From positions 372,001 to 436,000 of the forward strand of contig JBKAGT010000005.1 of assembly GCA_046290495.1 (NCBI GenBank): a stretch of 64,000 nucleotides of DNA, given 5' to 3'. The position numbers and the translations under genes are program-made. The stretch's first letter is position 1, and each line of letters starts with the position of its first letter. Positions 1 to 8,292 of the stretch are shown piece by piece. This DNA is from PGYR01 sp046290495. Lineage in GTDB: Bacteria; Bacteroidota; Ignavibacteria; Kapaibacteriales; UBA2268. The notes below the pieces were generated by a model. The model made no database searches. It saw nothing but the letters and a program-made list of their open reading frames with translations, and was not told the origin of the DNA.

Positions 1-393
1 AAAAGTTCTAGGGATAAAAAATAAAGTTATTATTGGAAGAAAGTAAGCTATTTCTACAAAACTATCTTCATTTATCATATCTGCAAATTGATGTCGAAAC
101 AAGGTTAAAACAACTGGTATCAGAAGAAGAAATATCGATTGTAACCCAATAGCAATGAAGTTTATCTTTGCTCTGCTTTCCTTATTGTTTGAGAATTGGA
201 TGATTCCTTGAAGTGAAAAAGAATCTGAAACACTTGAAAGAAAAGTCACGACTTGTGTAATTAAGAAATACAAACCATAGTTTGTTGGAGAAGTAAATGC
301 TATAATAACTAAATTGAATAATCCCCAAACCAAATAGATACCTCTATTTAGGAATGACCAAGTAATTTTATCTAAATTATCTTTAATATTCAA
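1..393 (-). CDS. Polysaccharide flippase-like membrane protein (partial, C-terminus off the left edge)
   Basis: Reverse-strand reading frame open from a TTG at 391-393 to the window edge, about 131 codons. The translation begins NIKDNLDKITWSFLNRGIYL and has at least three hydrophobic segments (about residues 19-35, 44-60 and 85-105). The pattern of an N-terminal helix followed by a tightly packed second helix resembles Wzx/MATE-like O-antigen or polysaccharide flippases. The TTG lies one base after the stop of the heparinase-like gene, and no in-frame ATG is seen upstream, so the start is uncertain. The coupling suggests both genes serve surface-polysaccharide assembly. The fold assignment is inferred from hydrophobicity and context only. 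Confidence 0.55.
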   Translation of the reverse strand, partial: MNIKDNLDKITWSFLNRGIYLVWGLFNLVIIAFTSPTNYGLYFLITQVVTFLSSVSDSFSLQGIIQFSNNKESRAKINFIAIGLQSIFLLLIPVVLTLFRHQFADMINEDSFVEIAYFLPIITLFFIPRTF

Positions 394-394
394 T

Positions 395-2278
395 CTATAT
401 TTCCTTATAACTGTGGAATATTTCGTTTTCTTTCGATTCTATTACAATTCTTTTAGACAATTGTTTCACACCATATTCTGGAGAAAAGTCAAAGGATTCT
501 AATCTTGAGTCAGCATTGTCTATTGTCAACTCTATGACAAATTTGTCAATCAACAGCTTATAAACATTTTTCTCCACAGTTTCTATTACTACTTCTGGAT
601 GTAAGTGCAATCTCAACACTTTATTTATATCATTATAATACTTATCACTTACAACAATTTCATTAGAATTATAACATATAGACCTTACTAAACGTTTTCC
701 ACAATAGTATATACTACCTTTGATATTATTTTCAATCAAATCTAATTTAGGGTTATTTAAATCAGTGTCTAACCAGAACATATCGTCAATCACATATTCT
801 TGGAAATCATTTTGTTCTTTATCCTCTACTGTAACAACGTTATGATAAGAAGTTGAGCGAAATTTATTTCTCTCAGAAAAGTCAGAAGTATAACAAAAAG
901 TACCTGGGTCTACAACTATTGGGACCTTATTAAAATATAAACAATAAGATAGATTATCATTATGATCATGCCCACCTTTTCCATTTTGACCAAGTTTTCC
1001 ACATTTGAAATGTAACTCGAAGTCATTAAATTCCTTAAACATATATCCTAAGTTGCTATATATTTTTGACTTGTACTTATGTGCAACATTGATATTGTTT
1101 TTAAAATACTCATAGGTAAGTTGTTCATTATTTAACATCTTCCAGTAAAACCCAGAGTCATTGTCACCAAATTGCGGCGGAAAATCATATTTTAGAAGCA
1201 TGTTTGTGAATGAAAGTATTTTATCCAAATTATCTAAGCAATCTTCTTTATTCATTATTGATTTCAATACCAAGTCTACTGTAAATAGCATTTGAGAAGT
1301 AAAAATATGATATCTAGTAGAAGCTTCAAAATTAGTACCATCCTCATTGAACTGATGTTTAATTTCTCTGTTGAGTATATTAATATATTTGTTCAATAGA
1401 TCTTCTTTTGATTCATTTTCATCGATGAATGCTAGATAAATAATAATACTACAAATATTTGATAAATAGTGATTACCTCTCATTCCATCAGAGAATTCGT
1501 CATTATTCTTTATATATATAAAATGATCAAATAAATATGATTCTATCATGTTAATTTGATTATTATCAAATGAATTACTGAATTCTATTATGTACAAAGT
1601 AAATAGAATATTAATTAACCTAATTCCAACATCCATTGCAGATAACCATTGAACACCATAATTGGGAGGATTAGAAGACATAAAATCAAATAACTGGTTC
1701 TTGATTTCATTCAAAATCTCTTCTTCACCTGAAGATTTATAAATATAAGCTAAGCTTGGTAAATGTTGAAGTCTGCCCAACTCCCAGGGTACTTTTATAT
1801 CAGCTCCATTATTTTTACCATAAGAAATGTTATTACTTAGGGCAAAACTCCAAGTGTAATTGTTATTAAAGTCTGATTGCCAATCTATTTGTTTGTAGTC
1901 ATCAGATATAAAATTGTAACATTTGGTACTAGTTGGTATTAGCCCCTTGTGGAATTTGTTTTGGAGAGTATCGTAACTTTCTTTTATGTTTAGATTCTTC
2001 TCTTTATCACTCAGAAGTCTAAAGTCATGATTCAAAATACTTTTTTTAAAATCACTGTATTCGTTTTCTTTTAAACATATATCTAATTGTTTAAATAAAT
2101 CGAACTTGCTTTTTGATAAAGAAAAATAGCTTAGATAATCAATAGAATAAGTAGAAGCATTTCTATCTCTTATTCCTTGCAAATTATTAATTATCTTATT
2201 CGTTAGCTTACTAATAAGTTTCTTAATTAGAATAGACTTACTGACCTTAGAATATCTTTTTATATTTTTTATGTTCAT
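395..2278 (-). CDS. Heparinase II/III family protein
   Basis: 627 residues, in the normal size range for bacterial heparinase II/III-like proteins. The N-terminal two thirds (about residues 60-350) looks like the alpha-helical toroid domain, with WQSDF, WELGRLQHL and GNHYLSN motifs. The C-terminal part (about 400-600) is the beta-sandwich HepII/III domain with the signature GGHDHNDNLSY around H437, followed by VDPGTF and the FRST-YHN segment. These enzymes are polysaccharide lyases acting on uronic-acid polymers, and many members sit inside capsule or exopolysaccharide gene clusters. No signal peptide is obvious, since the N-terminus is lysine-rich, so a cytoplasmic or processing role in polysaccharide synthesis is possible. 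It is followed at once by the flippase-like gene. Substrate cannot be told. Confidence 0.85.
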   Translation of the reverse strand: MNIKNIKRYSKVSKSILIKKLISKLTNKIINNLQGIRDRNASTYSIDYLSYFSLSKSKFDLFKQLDICLKENEYSDFKKSILNHDFRLLSDKEKNLNIKESYDTLQNKFHKGLIPTSTKCYNFISDDYKQIDWQSDFNNNYTWSFALSNNISYGKNNGADIKVPWELGRLQHLPSLAYIYKSSGEEEILNEIKNQLFDFMSSNPPNYGVQWLSAMDVGIRLINILFTLYIIEFSNSFDNNQINMIESYLFDHFIYIKNNDEFSDGMRGNHYLSNICSIIIYLAFIDENESKEDLLNKYINILNREIKHQFNEDGTNFEASTRYHIFTSQMLFTVDLVLKSIMNKEDCLDNLDKILSFTNMLLKYDFPPQFGDNDSGFYWKMLNNEQLTYEYFKNNINVAHKYKSKIYSNLGYMFKEFNDFELHFKCGKLGQNGKGGHDHNDNLSYCLYFNKVPIVVDPGTFCYTSDFSERNKFRSTSYHNVVTVEDKEQNDFQEYVIDDMFWLDTDLNNPKLDLIENNIKGSIYYCGKRLVRSICYNSNEIVVSDKYYNDINKVLRLHLHPEVVIETVEKNVYKLLIDKFVIELTIDNADSRLESFDFSPEYGVKQLSKRIVIESKENEIFHSYKEI

Positions 2279-2373
2279 ATACTGTAAAATATAACATTAT
2301 TCAACAAAGAAGACTGTTTTGTAATAATTTATTTAATTTTGAATATTAATAATTTGAAATTTAGGATTTTAAC

Positions 2374-2568
2374 ATGGAAAGAAAAATATCTACAAGTACA
2401 AATGTAAATGATTACGAAGTATTAATAAGAAAAAGAGGTGAAGGTAAGTACGCATCTTACTGTCCTCAGTTAAATTATATGCTTACTGGTGATGAGCATG
2501 AACAAGTATATGGATTAATGATAGATTACATTAATAGCCATATAGAAAAGCTTAAAGCTAATAGTTAA
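2374..2568 (+). CDS. HicB-like small protein (orphan)
   Basis: 64 residues. The stretch YEVLIRKRGEGKYASYCPQL, followed by NYMLTGDEHEQVYGLMIDYI, matches the HicB partial-RNase-H-like fold: a beta strand with a YxxxI pattern, a Y-x-x-x-CP-L strand, and a helix taking part in oligomerisation. Classical HicB is an antitoxin paired with a HicA toxin, but no HicA-like ORF lies next to it, and there is no C-terminal DNA-binding domain at this length. It stands first in a plus-strand run and ends four bases before the CPBP protease. A TAATTTTG box lies at 2334-2341 in the divergent gap. It is probably a free-standing HicB-fold protein rather than a working toxin-antitoxin system. Confidence 0.6.
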   Translation: MERKISTSTNVNDYEVLIRKRGEGKYASYCPQLNYMLTGDEHEQVYGLMIDYINSHIEKLKANS

Positions 2569-2572
2569 CAAA

Positions 2573-3436
2573 ATGCAAAAGCTATTATCCAAATGGTGGT
2601 TTAGAATTATAGCCATATTGATACCCATCGTATTAATGTATTTGCTAAATTCTATATTCCCATTTGGAATTCTAGCAAATACGCTTTTCTTTTGTTTTTT
2701 GATTACTCTAGTTAGTGTATTTATTCAATATTCTAGAGCTGGTTCTAATTATAATTATTTTGGGCTTCAATTAGATAGATACACGTTTCCTGATTTAGCA
2801 AAAGGTTTGCTTCTTGTATTAATATCTAATGCAATTTTTATAATACTTGGATTAGTTTTAGGTTATGAGTTTGAAATTCACAATAATTACTATAACCTAG
2901 AATTAGACATTGTTATATTTTATCTGGCTTTTTTGTTCTTAATGGCTTTTAATGAAGAAATTATTTTTAGAGGTGTTATATTCCAATCACTTAGAGAACG
3001 ATTTGGTGATATTAGCTCAATTATAATTATGAGTGTATTATTTTCAGTAGTTCATCTGAATAATCCTGATATATCAAATGTTGCAGCTCTTAATATTGTT
3101 TTAGCTGGCATTTTGCTATCTGTCATGTACATAACTACTGAATCACTATGGTTACCAGTATCATTTCATTTCTTTTGGAATTTGAACCAACAGTTAGTTT
3201 TAGGCTCTGATATTAGTGGGTTAAGTTTTGACATTGAATTATTCAGACTAACTGCCATTAATAGTCAAGATAGCTGGCTCTTCGGAGGAGCATTTGGAAC
3301 TGAAGAAGGGTTATTAACTACAGTAATTATAACTTTATTTACCATTTTGTCGTTTAAAATAAATAAGAAAAATCCTTTTATAATGGCTACAAAGTTTAAA
3401 GTTAAATATGAAGAAAGTAAATTATTAGATTTATGA
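2573..3436 (+). CDS. CPBP family intramembrane metalloprotease
   Basis: 287 residues with about eight hydrophobic segments. The CPBP (Abi/CAAX protease and bacteriocin-processing) signatures are all present: motif 1 EEIIFRG with E128, E129 and R133, motif 2 VVHLNN with H161, and motif 3 FHFFWN with H199 and N203. These residues form the intramembrane glutamate/histidine active site in the family. The substrate is unknown; relatives cleave prenylated proteins, peptides or membrane proteins. The start codon is four bases after the HicB-like gene, and the stop overlaps the start of the TPR gene as ATGA, so the genes are translationally coupled. Confidence 0.9.
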   Translation: MQKLLSKWWFRIIAILIPIVLMYLLNSIFPFGILANTLFFCFLITLVSVFIQYSRAGSNYNYFGLQLDRYTFPDLAKGLLLVLISNAIFIILGLVLGYEFEIHNNYYNLELDIVIFYLAFLFLMAFNEEIIFRGVIFQSLRERFGDISSIIIMSVLFSVVHLNNPDISNVAALNIVLAGILLSVMYITTESLWLPVSFHFFWNLNQQLVLGSDISGLSFDIELFRLTAINSQDSWLFGGAFGTEEGLLTTVIITLFTILSFKINKKNPFIMATKFKVKYEESKLLDL

Positions 3437-4581
3437 AGTATATTTTAATATCAATATTATTATTTTTTAGTACATCTATAGCAGATGCTCAATGGGCAAT
3501 ATTAAAATCTGACGCAGATAGTTTAGTTCGTCAAGGTGCTGATTATATCTACAATGTTCAATTTGACAGTGCAGAAGTGGCATTTGAGGAAGTAATTAGA
3601 AGATATCCAGAACATCCAGCTGGTTATTTTTTACAGGCAATGGTAGATTGGTGGAGAATAACTTTATATAGATACACTGAGAAAATTGATGAGGATTTTT
3701 TAGAGAAAATAGATAAGGTAATTGAAGTAAGTGAAGTACTACTAGATGAAAATGAATATGATATTACAGGCCTATTTTTCAAAGGTGGTGCGCTAGGGTA
3801 TAGGGCTAGGTATTATTCTAACCATAAAGAATGGTTTAGTGCCGCTTCTGATGGTAAAGAAGCTTATGATATACTTATGAAAGCACATCTGAAAGCCCCT
3901 GGAAATCATGATATCATGTTAGGTACGGGACTTTATAACTATTTTGCTGTGGCAATACCAGAAGATTACCCTCTTTTAAAACCAGTTGTTTTATTTTTCC
4001 CAAAGGGTAACAAACGACTAGGTTTGTTACAACTTAGAGCTTCTATGAACAAAGCTAGATATACTAGTGTAGAAGCTGAAGTTACATTAATGCAAATTTA
4101 TTATTCATTTGAAAAAGACTTCGACCAAGCCTTTTACTATGCAAATGATTTATTCACAAGATTTCCTAGAAACCCTTATTTCCATAGATATTTAGGTAGA
4201 ACTTATGTGAAACTTGGCAAGTGGGATAAAATAGAATCTACATGGAGAGAAGTAGTCAAACGTTGTCTAAGAAAAGAAGTTGGATATGACAATATGACTG
4301 CACGAGAAGGCTTATATTATGTTGGTATTGCTTTGCAGAGAAAATCTGAACATGATATGGCAATTAAATATTTGAAAAAGTCAGTTGATGTCTCAGAATA
4401 TGTAGATGGAGACGAGGAGACTGGTTTTCTTTCGAGTGCATTATTAAAAATAGGAATATCATATAGAAAGAAAAATGATTTAGCTAATGCTAAATTGTAT
4501 TTTAACAAAGTTTTAGACGTTAAAGACTATAATAACAATCATGACAAAGCAGAAAATTATCTATCTAAGCTTAACTCTTAG
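3433..4581 (+). CDS. Exported tetratricopeptide-repeat protein
   Basis: 382 residues. The N-terminus MKYILISILLFFSTSIADAQ is a good signal peptide with likely cleavage after ADA. The rest is helical with TPR-like spacing, for example around residues 35-70 (VQFDSAEVAFEEVIRRYP), 200-260 and 290-375 (GIALQRKSEHDMAIKYLKKS). Such periplasmic TPR proteins act as protein-interaction scaffolds. Its start overlaps the CPBP stop by four bases, and the NamZ-like gene begins inside its last 41 bases in another frame. I do not recognise a specific family. Confidence 0.8.
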   Translation: MKYILISILLFFSTSIADAQWAILKSDADSLVRQGADYIYNVQFDSAEVAFEEVIRRYPEHPAGYFLQAMVDWWRITLYRYTEKIDEDFLEKIDKVIEVSEVLLDENEYDITGLFFKGGALGYRARYYSNHKEWFSAASDGKEAYDILMKAHLKAPGNHDIMLGTGLYNYFAVAIPEDYPLLKPVVLFFPKGNKRLGLLQLRASMNKARYTSVEAEVTLMQIYYSFEKDFDQAFYYANDLFTRFPRNPYFHRYLGRTYVKLGKWDKIESTWREVVKRCLRKEVGYDNMTAREGLYYVGIALQRKSEHDMAIKYLKKSVDVSEYVDGDEETGFLSSALLKIGISYRKKNDLANAKLYFNKVLDVKDYNNNHDKAENYLSKLNS

Positions 4582-5788
4582 CCTAGTACTCATACTTAAC
4601 ATCAATAACTCATATTCTAATAGTAAAGATTTAGAATATGACATTAAGTTAGGAATAGATATCCTAATAGAAGAGGAGATAGAGTTAATAAAAGGTAAAA
4701 ACATTGCACTGTTTACTAATCAATCAGGTGTAAATTCAAAAGGTGTGCCTACAGCAGAAGTCCTTGCTAATGAGACGAATGTAAACCTAGTAAAAATCTT
4801 AGTCCCTGAGCATGGTTATTACACTACTATACCTGCTGGTCAACCGGTTGAAAATGACTCTATTTTTAACATTCCTGTTACTTCACTTTACGGTCCTTTG
4901 AAAATACCAAATAGACGTGTTTTGAAAGATATTGACATTGTAGTTGTAGATATACAGGATATTGGTGTACGTTCATATACTTATATTAGCAGTTTATTAT
5001 ATTTAATGCAAGGTTGTGCAAATAATAATGTGGAAGTGATTGTTTTAGATAGACCCAATCCGTTAGGTGGTCTAGTAGTGGATGGTAACACACCAGAAAA
5101 AGAGTTCAAATCTTTTGTTTCACTAGTTCCTGTTTCGTATATACACGGATGTACAATTGGTGAATTAGCATTAATGATAAATAGTGAGAAATGGACTGAA
5201 AATAGAAACCAATGCAATTTATCAGTAATTAGAATGCAAGGTTGGGAAAGATGGATGTCATGGGAAGATACAAGGTTAATGTGGATACCAACATCTCCGC
5301 ATGTACCTACTTCTAACTCTGTCAGGGGTATAGCTACTATAGGTACTTTGGGAGAACTTGGTATAATTAGTGTAGGTATTGGTACAACTTCTCCTTTCGG
5401 TTACTTAGGTTCACCTTATCTTAAATTTGATAACTTGACTACAGACTTTGATGGATTAAAATTGCAATCAACTCTTTATAGACCTTTCTATGGTATGTAT
5501 AAAGGTAAAGATGTAAATGGATTCTATTTTAAATTTAATCTATCTAACGATTTCAAACCTTATACTTCTGGACTAGTATTATTAAATGAAATAGTGAAGA
5601 ATAATCCGGAATTATTAGATTCAAATTCATTAAAAGCTAATTCGAAGTCAATGTTCAATAAAGTAACTGGAACAGATAAGATTTTCAAAGCCATTCAGAA
5701 CCACCTACCAAATGAAATGATTCAATCTCTAGCTAATGATGGTTTGATCGAGTTTCTTAAGCTAAGAGACAAATATTTAATCTATTGA
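4541..5788 (+). CDS. NamZ-like exo-beta-N-acetylmuramidase (DUF1343)
   Basis: 415 residues. A signal peptide (residues 1-27, hydrophobic core IIYLSLTLSLVLILNI) precedes a full DUF1343 domain. Family hallmarks visible are LFTNQSGV, a LVPEHG motif, VDIQDIGVRSYTYISSL and LDRPNPLGG. Members related to B. subtilis NamZ remove terminal MurNAc from peptidoglycan fragments, so a role in cell-wall turnover or recycling in the periplasm is likely. The start lies 41 bases inside the TPR gene. No later ATG would keep the signal peptide, so the overlap is probably real. The GNAT gene follows after four bases. Confidence 0.88.
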   Translation: MTKQKIIYLSLTLSLVLILNINNSYSNSKDLEYDIKLGIDILIEEEIELIKGKNIALFTNQSGVNSKGVPTAEVLANETNVNLVKILVPEHGYYTTIPAGQPVENDSIFNIPVTSLYGPLKIPNRRVLKDIDIVVVDIQDIGVRSYTYISSLLYLMQGCANNNVEVIVLDRPNPLGGLVVDGNTPEKEFKSFVSLVPVSYIHGCTIGELALMINSEKWTENRNQCNLSVIRMQGWERWMSWEDTRLMWIPTSPHVPTSNSVRGIATIGTLGELGIISVGIGTTSPFGYLGSPYLKFDNLTTDFDGLKLQSTLYRPFYGMYKGKDVNGFYFKFNLSNDFKPYTSGLVLLNEIVKNNPELLDSNSLKANSKSMFNKVTGTDKIFKAIQNHLPNEMIQSLANDGLIEFLKLRDKYLIY

Positions 5789-5792
5789 TATT

Positions 5793-6293
5793 ATGAATAG
5801 CTATATTATAGAATTGGCTTCTGAGAAAGATTTAGTTGGTATATTAGATATCTATAACCAAGCTATAGAAGCCAAAGATAATGCTATATTGAAAGCTATT
5901 GATTTCGATGAATTTAAAGATGATTTTTCAAAAAGAGACTTAAAAGAATATCCTATATATGTCTATAAAGAATACGGAAATATATTAGGTTGGATATCAT
6001 TGTCTCCTTATAGAGCTAATAGAATAGCTTACAAAAAGTTGAAGGAAGTAAGTTTTTATGTTGATTATGGACACTTAGGAAAAGGTATTGGTTCGATACT
6101 TCTTCGGTTTACAATCCAAAACAAATCCAAATTTAATTACGATTCACTAATAGCTATTCTAATAAGTAGGAATTCAAAAAGTGTCAAATTATTAGAAAAA
6201 TTTAATTTCGAAGAGTGGGGAGAATTTCCAAGAGTTTTAGATATGAACCCAGGAACAGAGAGTGTATTAATTTATGGCTTGAATTTTAAATAA
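5793..6293 (+). CDS. GNAT family N-acetyltransferase (phosphinothricin-acetyltransferase-like)
   Basis: 166 residues, one GNAT domain. It starts with the typical ASEKDLVGILDIYNQAI element, has GWISLSPYR as beta4, and carries the acetyl-CoA loop GHLGKGIGSILL (Q/R-x-x-G-x-G/A variant) near residues 99-110, followed by NSKSVKLLEKFNFEEWG. The resemblance is to the Pat/YncA subgroup, which acetylates small amines or methionine analogues. The true substrate is unknown. It is the last gene of the plus-strand run and ends at a strong shared terminator. Confidence 0.85.
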   Translation: MNSYIIELASEKDLVGILDIYNQAIEAKDNAILKAIDFDEFKDDFSKRDLKEYPIYVYKEYGNILGWISLSPYRANRIAYKKLKEVSFYVDYGHLGKGIGSILLRFTIQNKSKFNYDSLIAILISRNSKSVKLLEKFNFEEWGEFPRVLDMNPGTESVLIYGLNFK

Positions 6294-6322
6294 AAAAAGG
6301 GAAGTTTGCACTCCCCTTTTTA
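6292..6322. terminator. Bidirectional intrinsic terminator
   Basis: An A-run plus GGGAG arm pairs with a CTCCCC plus T-run arm around a short loop (AAAAAAGGGAAG / CTCCCCTTTTT with slight offset). The A/T flanks give a U-tract on either strand, so it can end both the GNAT run and the converging cytochrome-like gene. Confidence 0.8.
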
Positions 6323-6338
6323 ATTAATTTAATTCTGA

Positions 6339-6965
6339 TTAATTAATAATCAACTTTCTTTTGATAACATTGTATTTGTTTCTAAATACTATAAAATAAA
6401 CACCCTCAGAAAGATTTAGATTAAGTAAATCTACAGTTATTTCATTAGCACCAAATCTTGTCATTTCAGAATTTGAATAAACAGAATTACCATTCAAATC
6501 GATAATACTCAATTCACCAATTCCTGTATAGTTAGAATTGAATTCTAAAGATACCTTGTCAATTGCAGGCAATGGGAAAAGAGAAGTCTCTGGATTGTTT
6601 GTAATATCAACTGTAGTTTCATCAGACACTCCTGGATGTGTAACATCTTCTAAATTACCAGGATTTGCTTGACCTTGTGACCAATTACCATCAGGATCGA
6701 GTAACTCTTCTCCATTTGTTCTTCCATCTCCGTCAGAATCAATATTAAATATTAAGTCCCATCTTACTACACCATTCTGCATGTTTTCATTTACAGTTTC
6801 ACCAAAAGGATTTCTGGCTCCACCACCACCTGGGCTAATGTGACAAGATTCACAAAAAAATTTTTGACCATTTGGAATTTGATTCACTCTTGCTGGTCTA
6901 GCCATAAGATCTGCAACAGTAAAAACTGTCAATGCAAAAATTAAAGAAGTAATTGAAAGTTTCAT
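6339..6965 (-). CDS. T9SS-exported protein with a c-type haem motif and a Ca-binding-type repeat
   Basis: 208 residues. A signal peptide (1-22, ending LMA) precedes one CESCH haem c motif (C38, C41, H42) within a CH-x-x-PGGGG-ARN-FGE context. An acidic NIDSDGDGRTNGEEL segment (about 74-88) resembles thrombospondin type-3/EF-hand calcium loops. The last 75 residues form a T9SS type A sorting domain (ELSIIDLNGNSVYSN, then EGVYFIVF and a basic IKRKLIIN end). It should be exported through Sec, carry haem if a cytochrome c maturation system is present, and be anchored at the cell surface. Partner and redox role are unknown. It converges on the GNAT gene across a shared terminator. Confidence 0.82.
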   Translation of the reverse strand: MKLSITSLIFALTVFTVADLMARPARVNQIPNGQKFFCESCHISPGGGGARNPFGETVNENMQNGVVRWDLIFNIDSDGDGRTNGEELLDPDGNWSQGQANPGNLEDVTHPGVSDETTVDITNNPETSLFPLPAIDKVSLEFNSNYTGIGELSIIDLNGNSVYSNSEMTRFGANEITVDLLNLNLSEGVYFIVFRNKYNVIKRKLIIN

Positions 6966-7038
6966 TTAAAACCTTTTAATATTTGAAAAAAAATATACTT
7001 TAATAAAAAACAAAATGGAAAAAAGTTACAAAATGTTA

Positions 7039-8085
7039 TTAATCCGGTGAACCCATAATCCTAGCAAATATATGAGTCTCTGGAAAATGTTCGAATATTA
7101 GTTTAATCAAAACTAACAATGGAATTGAAATTATCATTCCTGCAATCCCCCAGATATAACCCCAAAATACTAAACCAAATATAACCGTCAAAGTATTTAG
7201 TTTCAATTTATCGCCTGTTATTATGGGCTCAACTAAGTTACCCATTATCATTTGTATAGTTGCTAAAATAATCAGAATTAGAACAACTGGCTGAAGATTA
7301 TCAAATTGTATAAAAGCCATTAATACAGGCGGAATTGTTGCTAATATAGAACCAATTGATGGTATGAAATTTAATAAGAATGCAACAAAACCAAAAAAGA
7401 ATGCAAAGTTTAAATCAAATAGCATACATGTTATATAAACTAATACTCCAGTGATTAAACTAATTAGCATTTTTATAATTAAATAAGAAAGAATTGAACT
7501 TTGTATTCGACCTAGATTATCTACCATTGCTGAATCATTCTCGCCTTTTACATAAGCTATGTATTTATCATAATCAGCTAGACCAATCAAAAGTACTACA
7601 TAATAAAGTAAAAACATAACAAATGATCCAGTAAGCGAACTCAAAGTGTTTGCTAGACCACTCAAAGAACCAGGTAGCCCATATTCTTTTATTAGGTATT
7701 CTAAATTGATATTCTTGTTTGCAGTACTAATACTGAATCCAAACTCATTATTGAGCCACATGATAATGTTTTCAATTCTCATGTTTAACTTTCTAACTAA
7801 AAACTCTTGGTTCTCAATTATAGATAATATTGCTTCATTGATTATACTATAAACACCAAATACAATCAACACTGTAAAAACTGTAACAACAGGAAATATA
7901 AGCCATTTTGGAGTTTTAAATTTTTGTAGGAATCCTACTAAAGGTTGGAACATAAGAGCTATTAGAATTGCTAATACTAGTGGAACTAATATCGTAGATA
8001 ATTCTTTTAGCAAGTACATAACTAGTACAAATAAAAACACAAAAAGAATATTTTTAATAGAATTTAGACTTGATTCAGTATTCAT
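7039..8085 (-). CDS. AI-2E transporter family permease (PerM/YdiK-like)
   Basis: 348 residues with about seven to eight transmembrane segments. N-terminal helices (11-60) are followed by a soluble stretch (about 80-140), then the conserved C-terminal core containing NFIPSIGSILATIPPVLMA and the GNLVEPIITGDKLKLNTLTV motif, both typical of the family. Members export small molecules or act as Na+/H+ antiporters; the AI-2E name does not prove autoinducer export. It stands alone on the minus strand and diverges from gyrA across 207 bases. Confidence 0.9.
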   Translation of the reverse strand: MNTESSLNSIKNILFVFLFVLVMYLLKELSTILVPLVLAILIALMFQPLVGFLQKFKTPKWLIFPVVTVFTVLIVFGVYSIINEAILSIIENQEFLVRKLNMRIENIIMWLNNEFGFSISTANKNINLEYLIKEYGLPGSLSGLANTLSSLTGSFVMFLLYYVVLLIGLADYDKYIAYVKGENDSAMVDNLGRIQSSILSYLIIKMLISLITGVLVYITCMLFDLNFAFFFGFVAFLLNFIPSIGSILATIPPVLMAFIQFDNLQPVVLILIILATIQMIMGNLVEPIITGDKLKLNTLTVIFGLVFWGYIWGIAGMIISIPLLVLIKLIFEHFPETHIFARIMGSPD

Positions 8086-8292
8086 TTCTTAGCTGCAAAA
8101 TTTATTAAATACAATATAAATAATATATACAATAGTGAAAAATTTTAATTTATTCTCTATAACTTATACCAATGATTACACAACTATTTATAAGTATGAT
8201 TTGTTGATAAATTAAGTGGTTATTTACCTCAATATTTTTTATATTAGTGCCTTATAAAATTACATTTAATTATTAAAGCAGCATAAATAATA

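Noticed and set aside
2374..2568. HicAB toxin-antitoxin system
   Set aside because: No HicA-like ORF in either flank; only a HicB-fold protein is present.
8086..8292. Replication origin or DnaA boxes upstream of gyrA
   Set aside because: No TTATCCACA-like boxes or clustered repeats; only AT-rich promoter sequence is visible.
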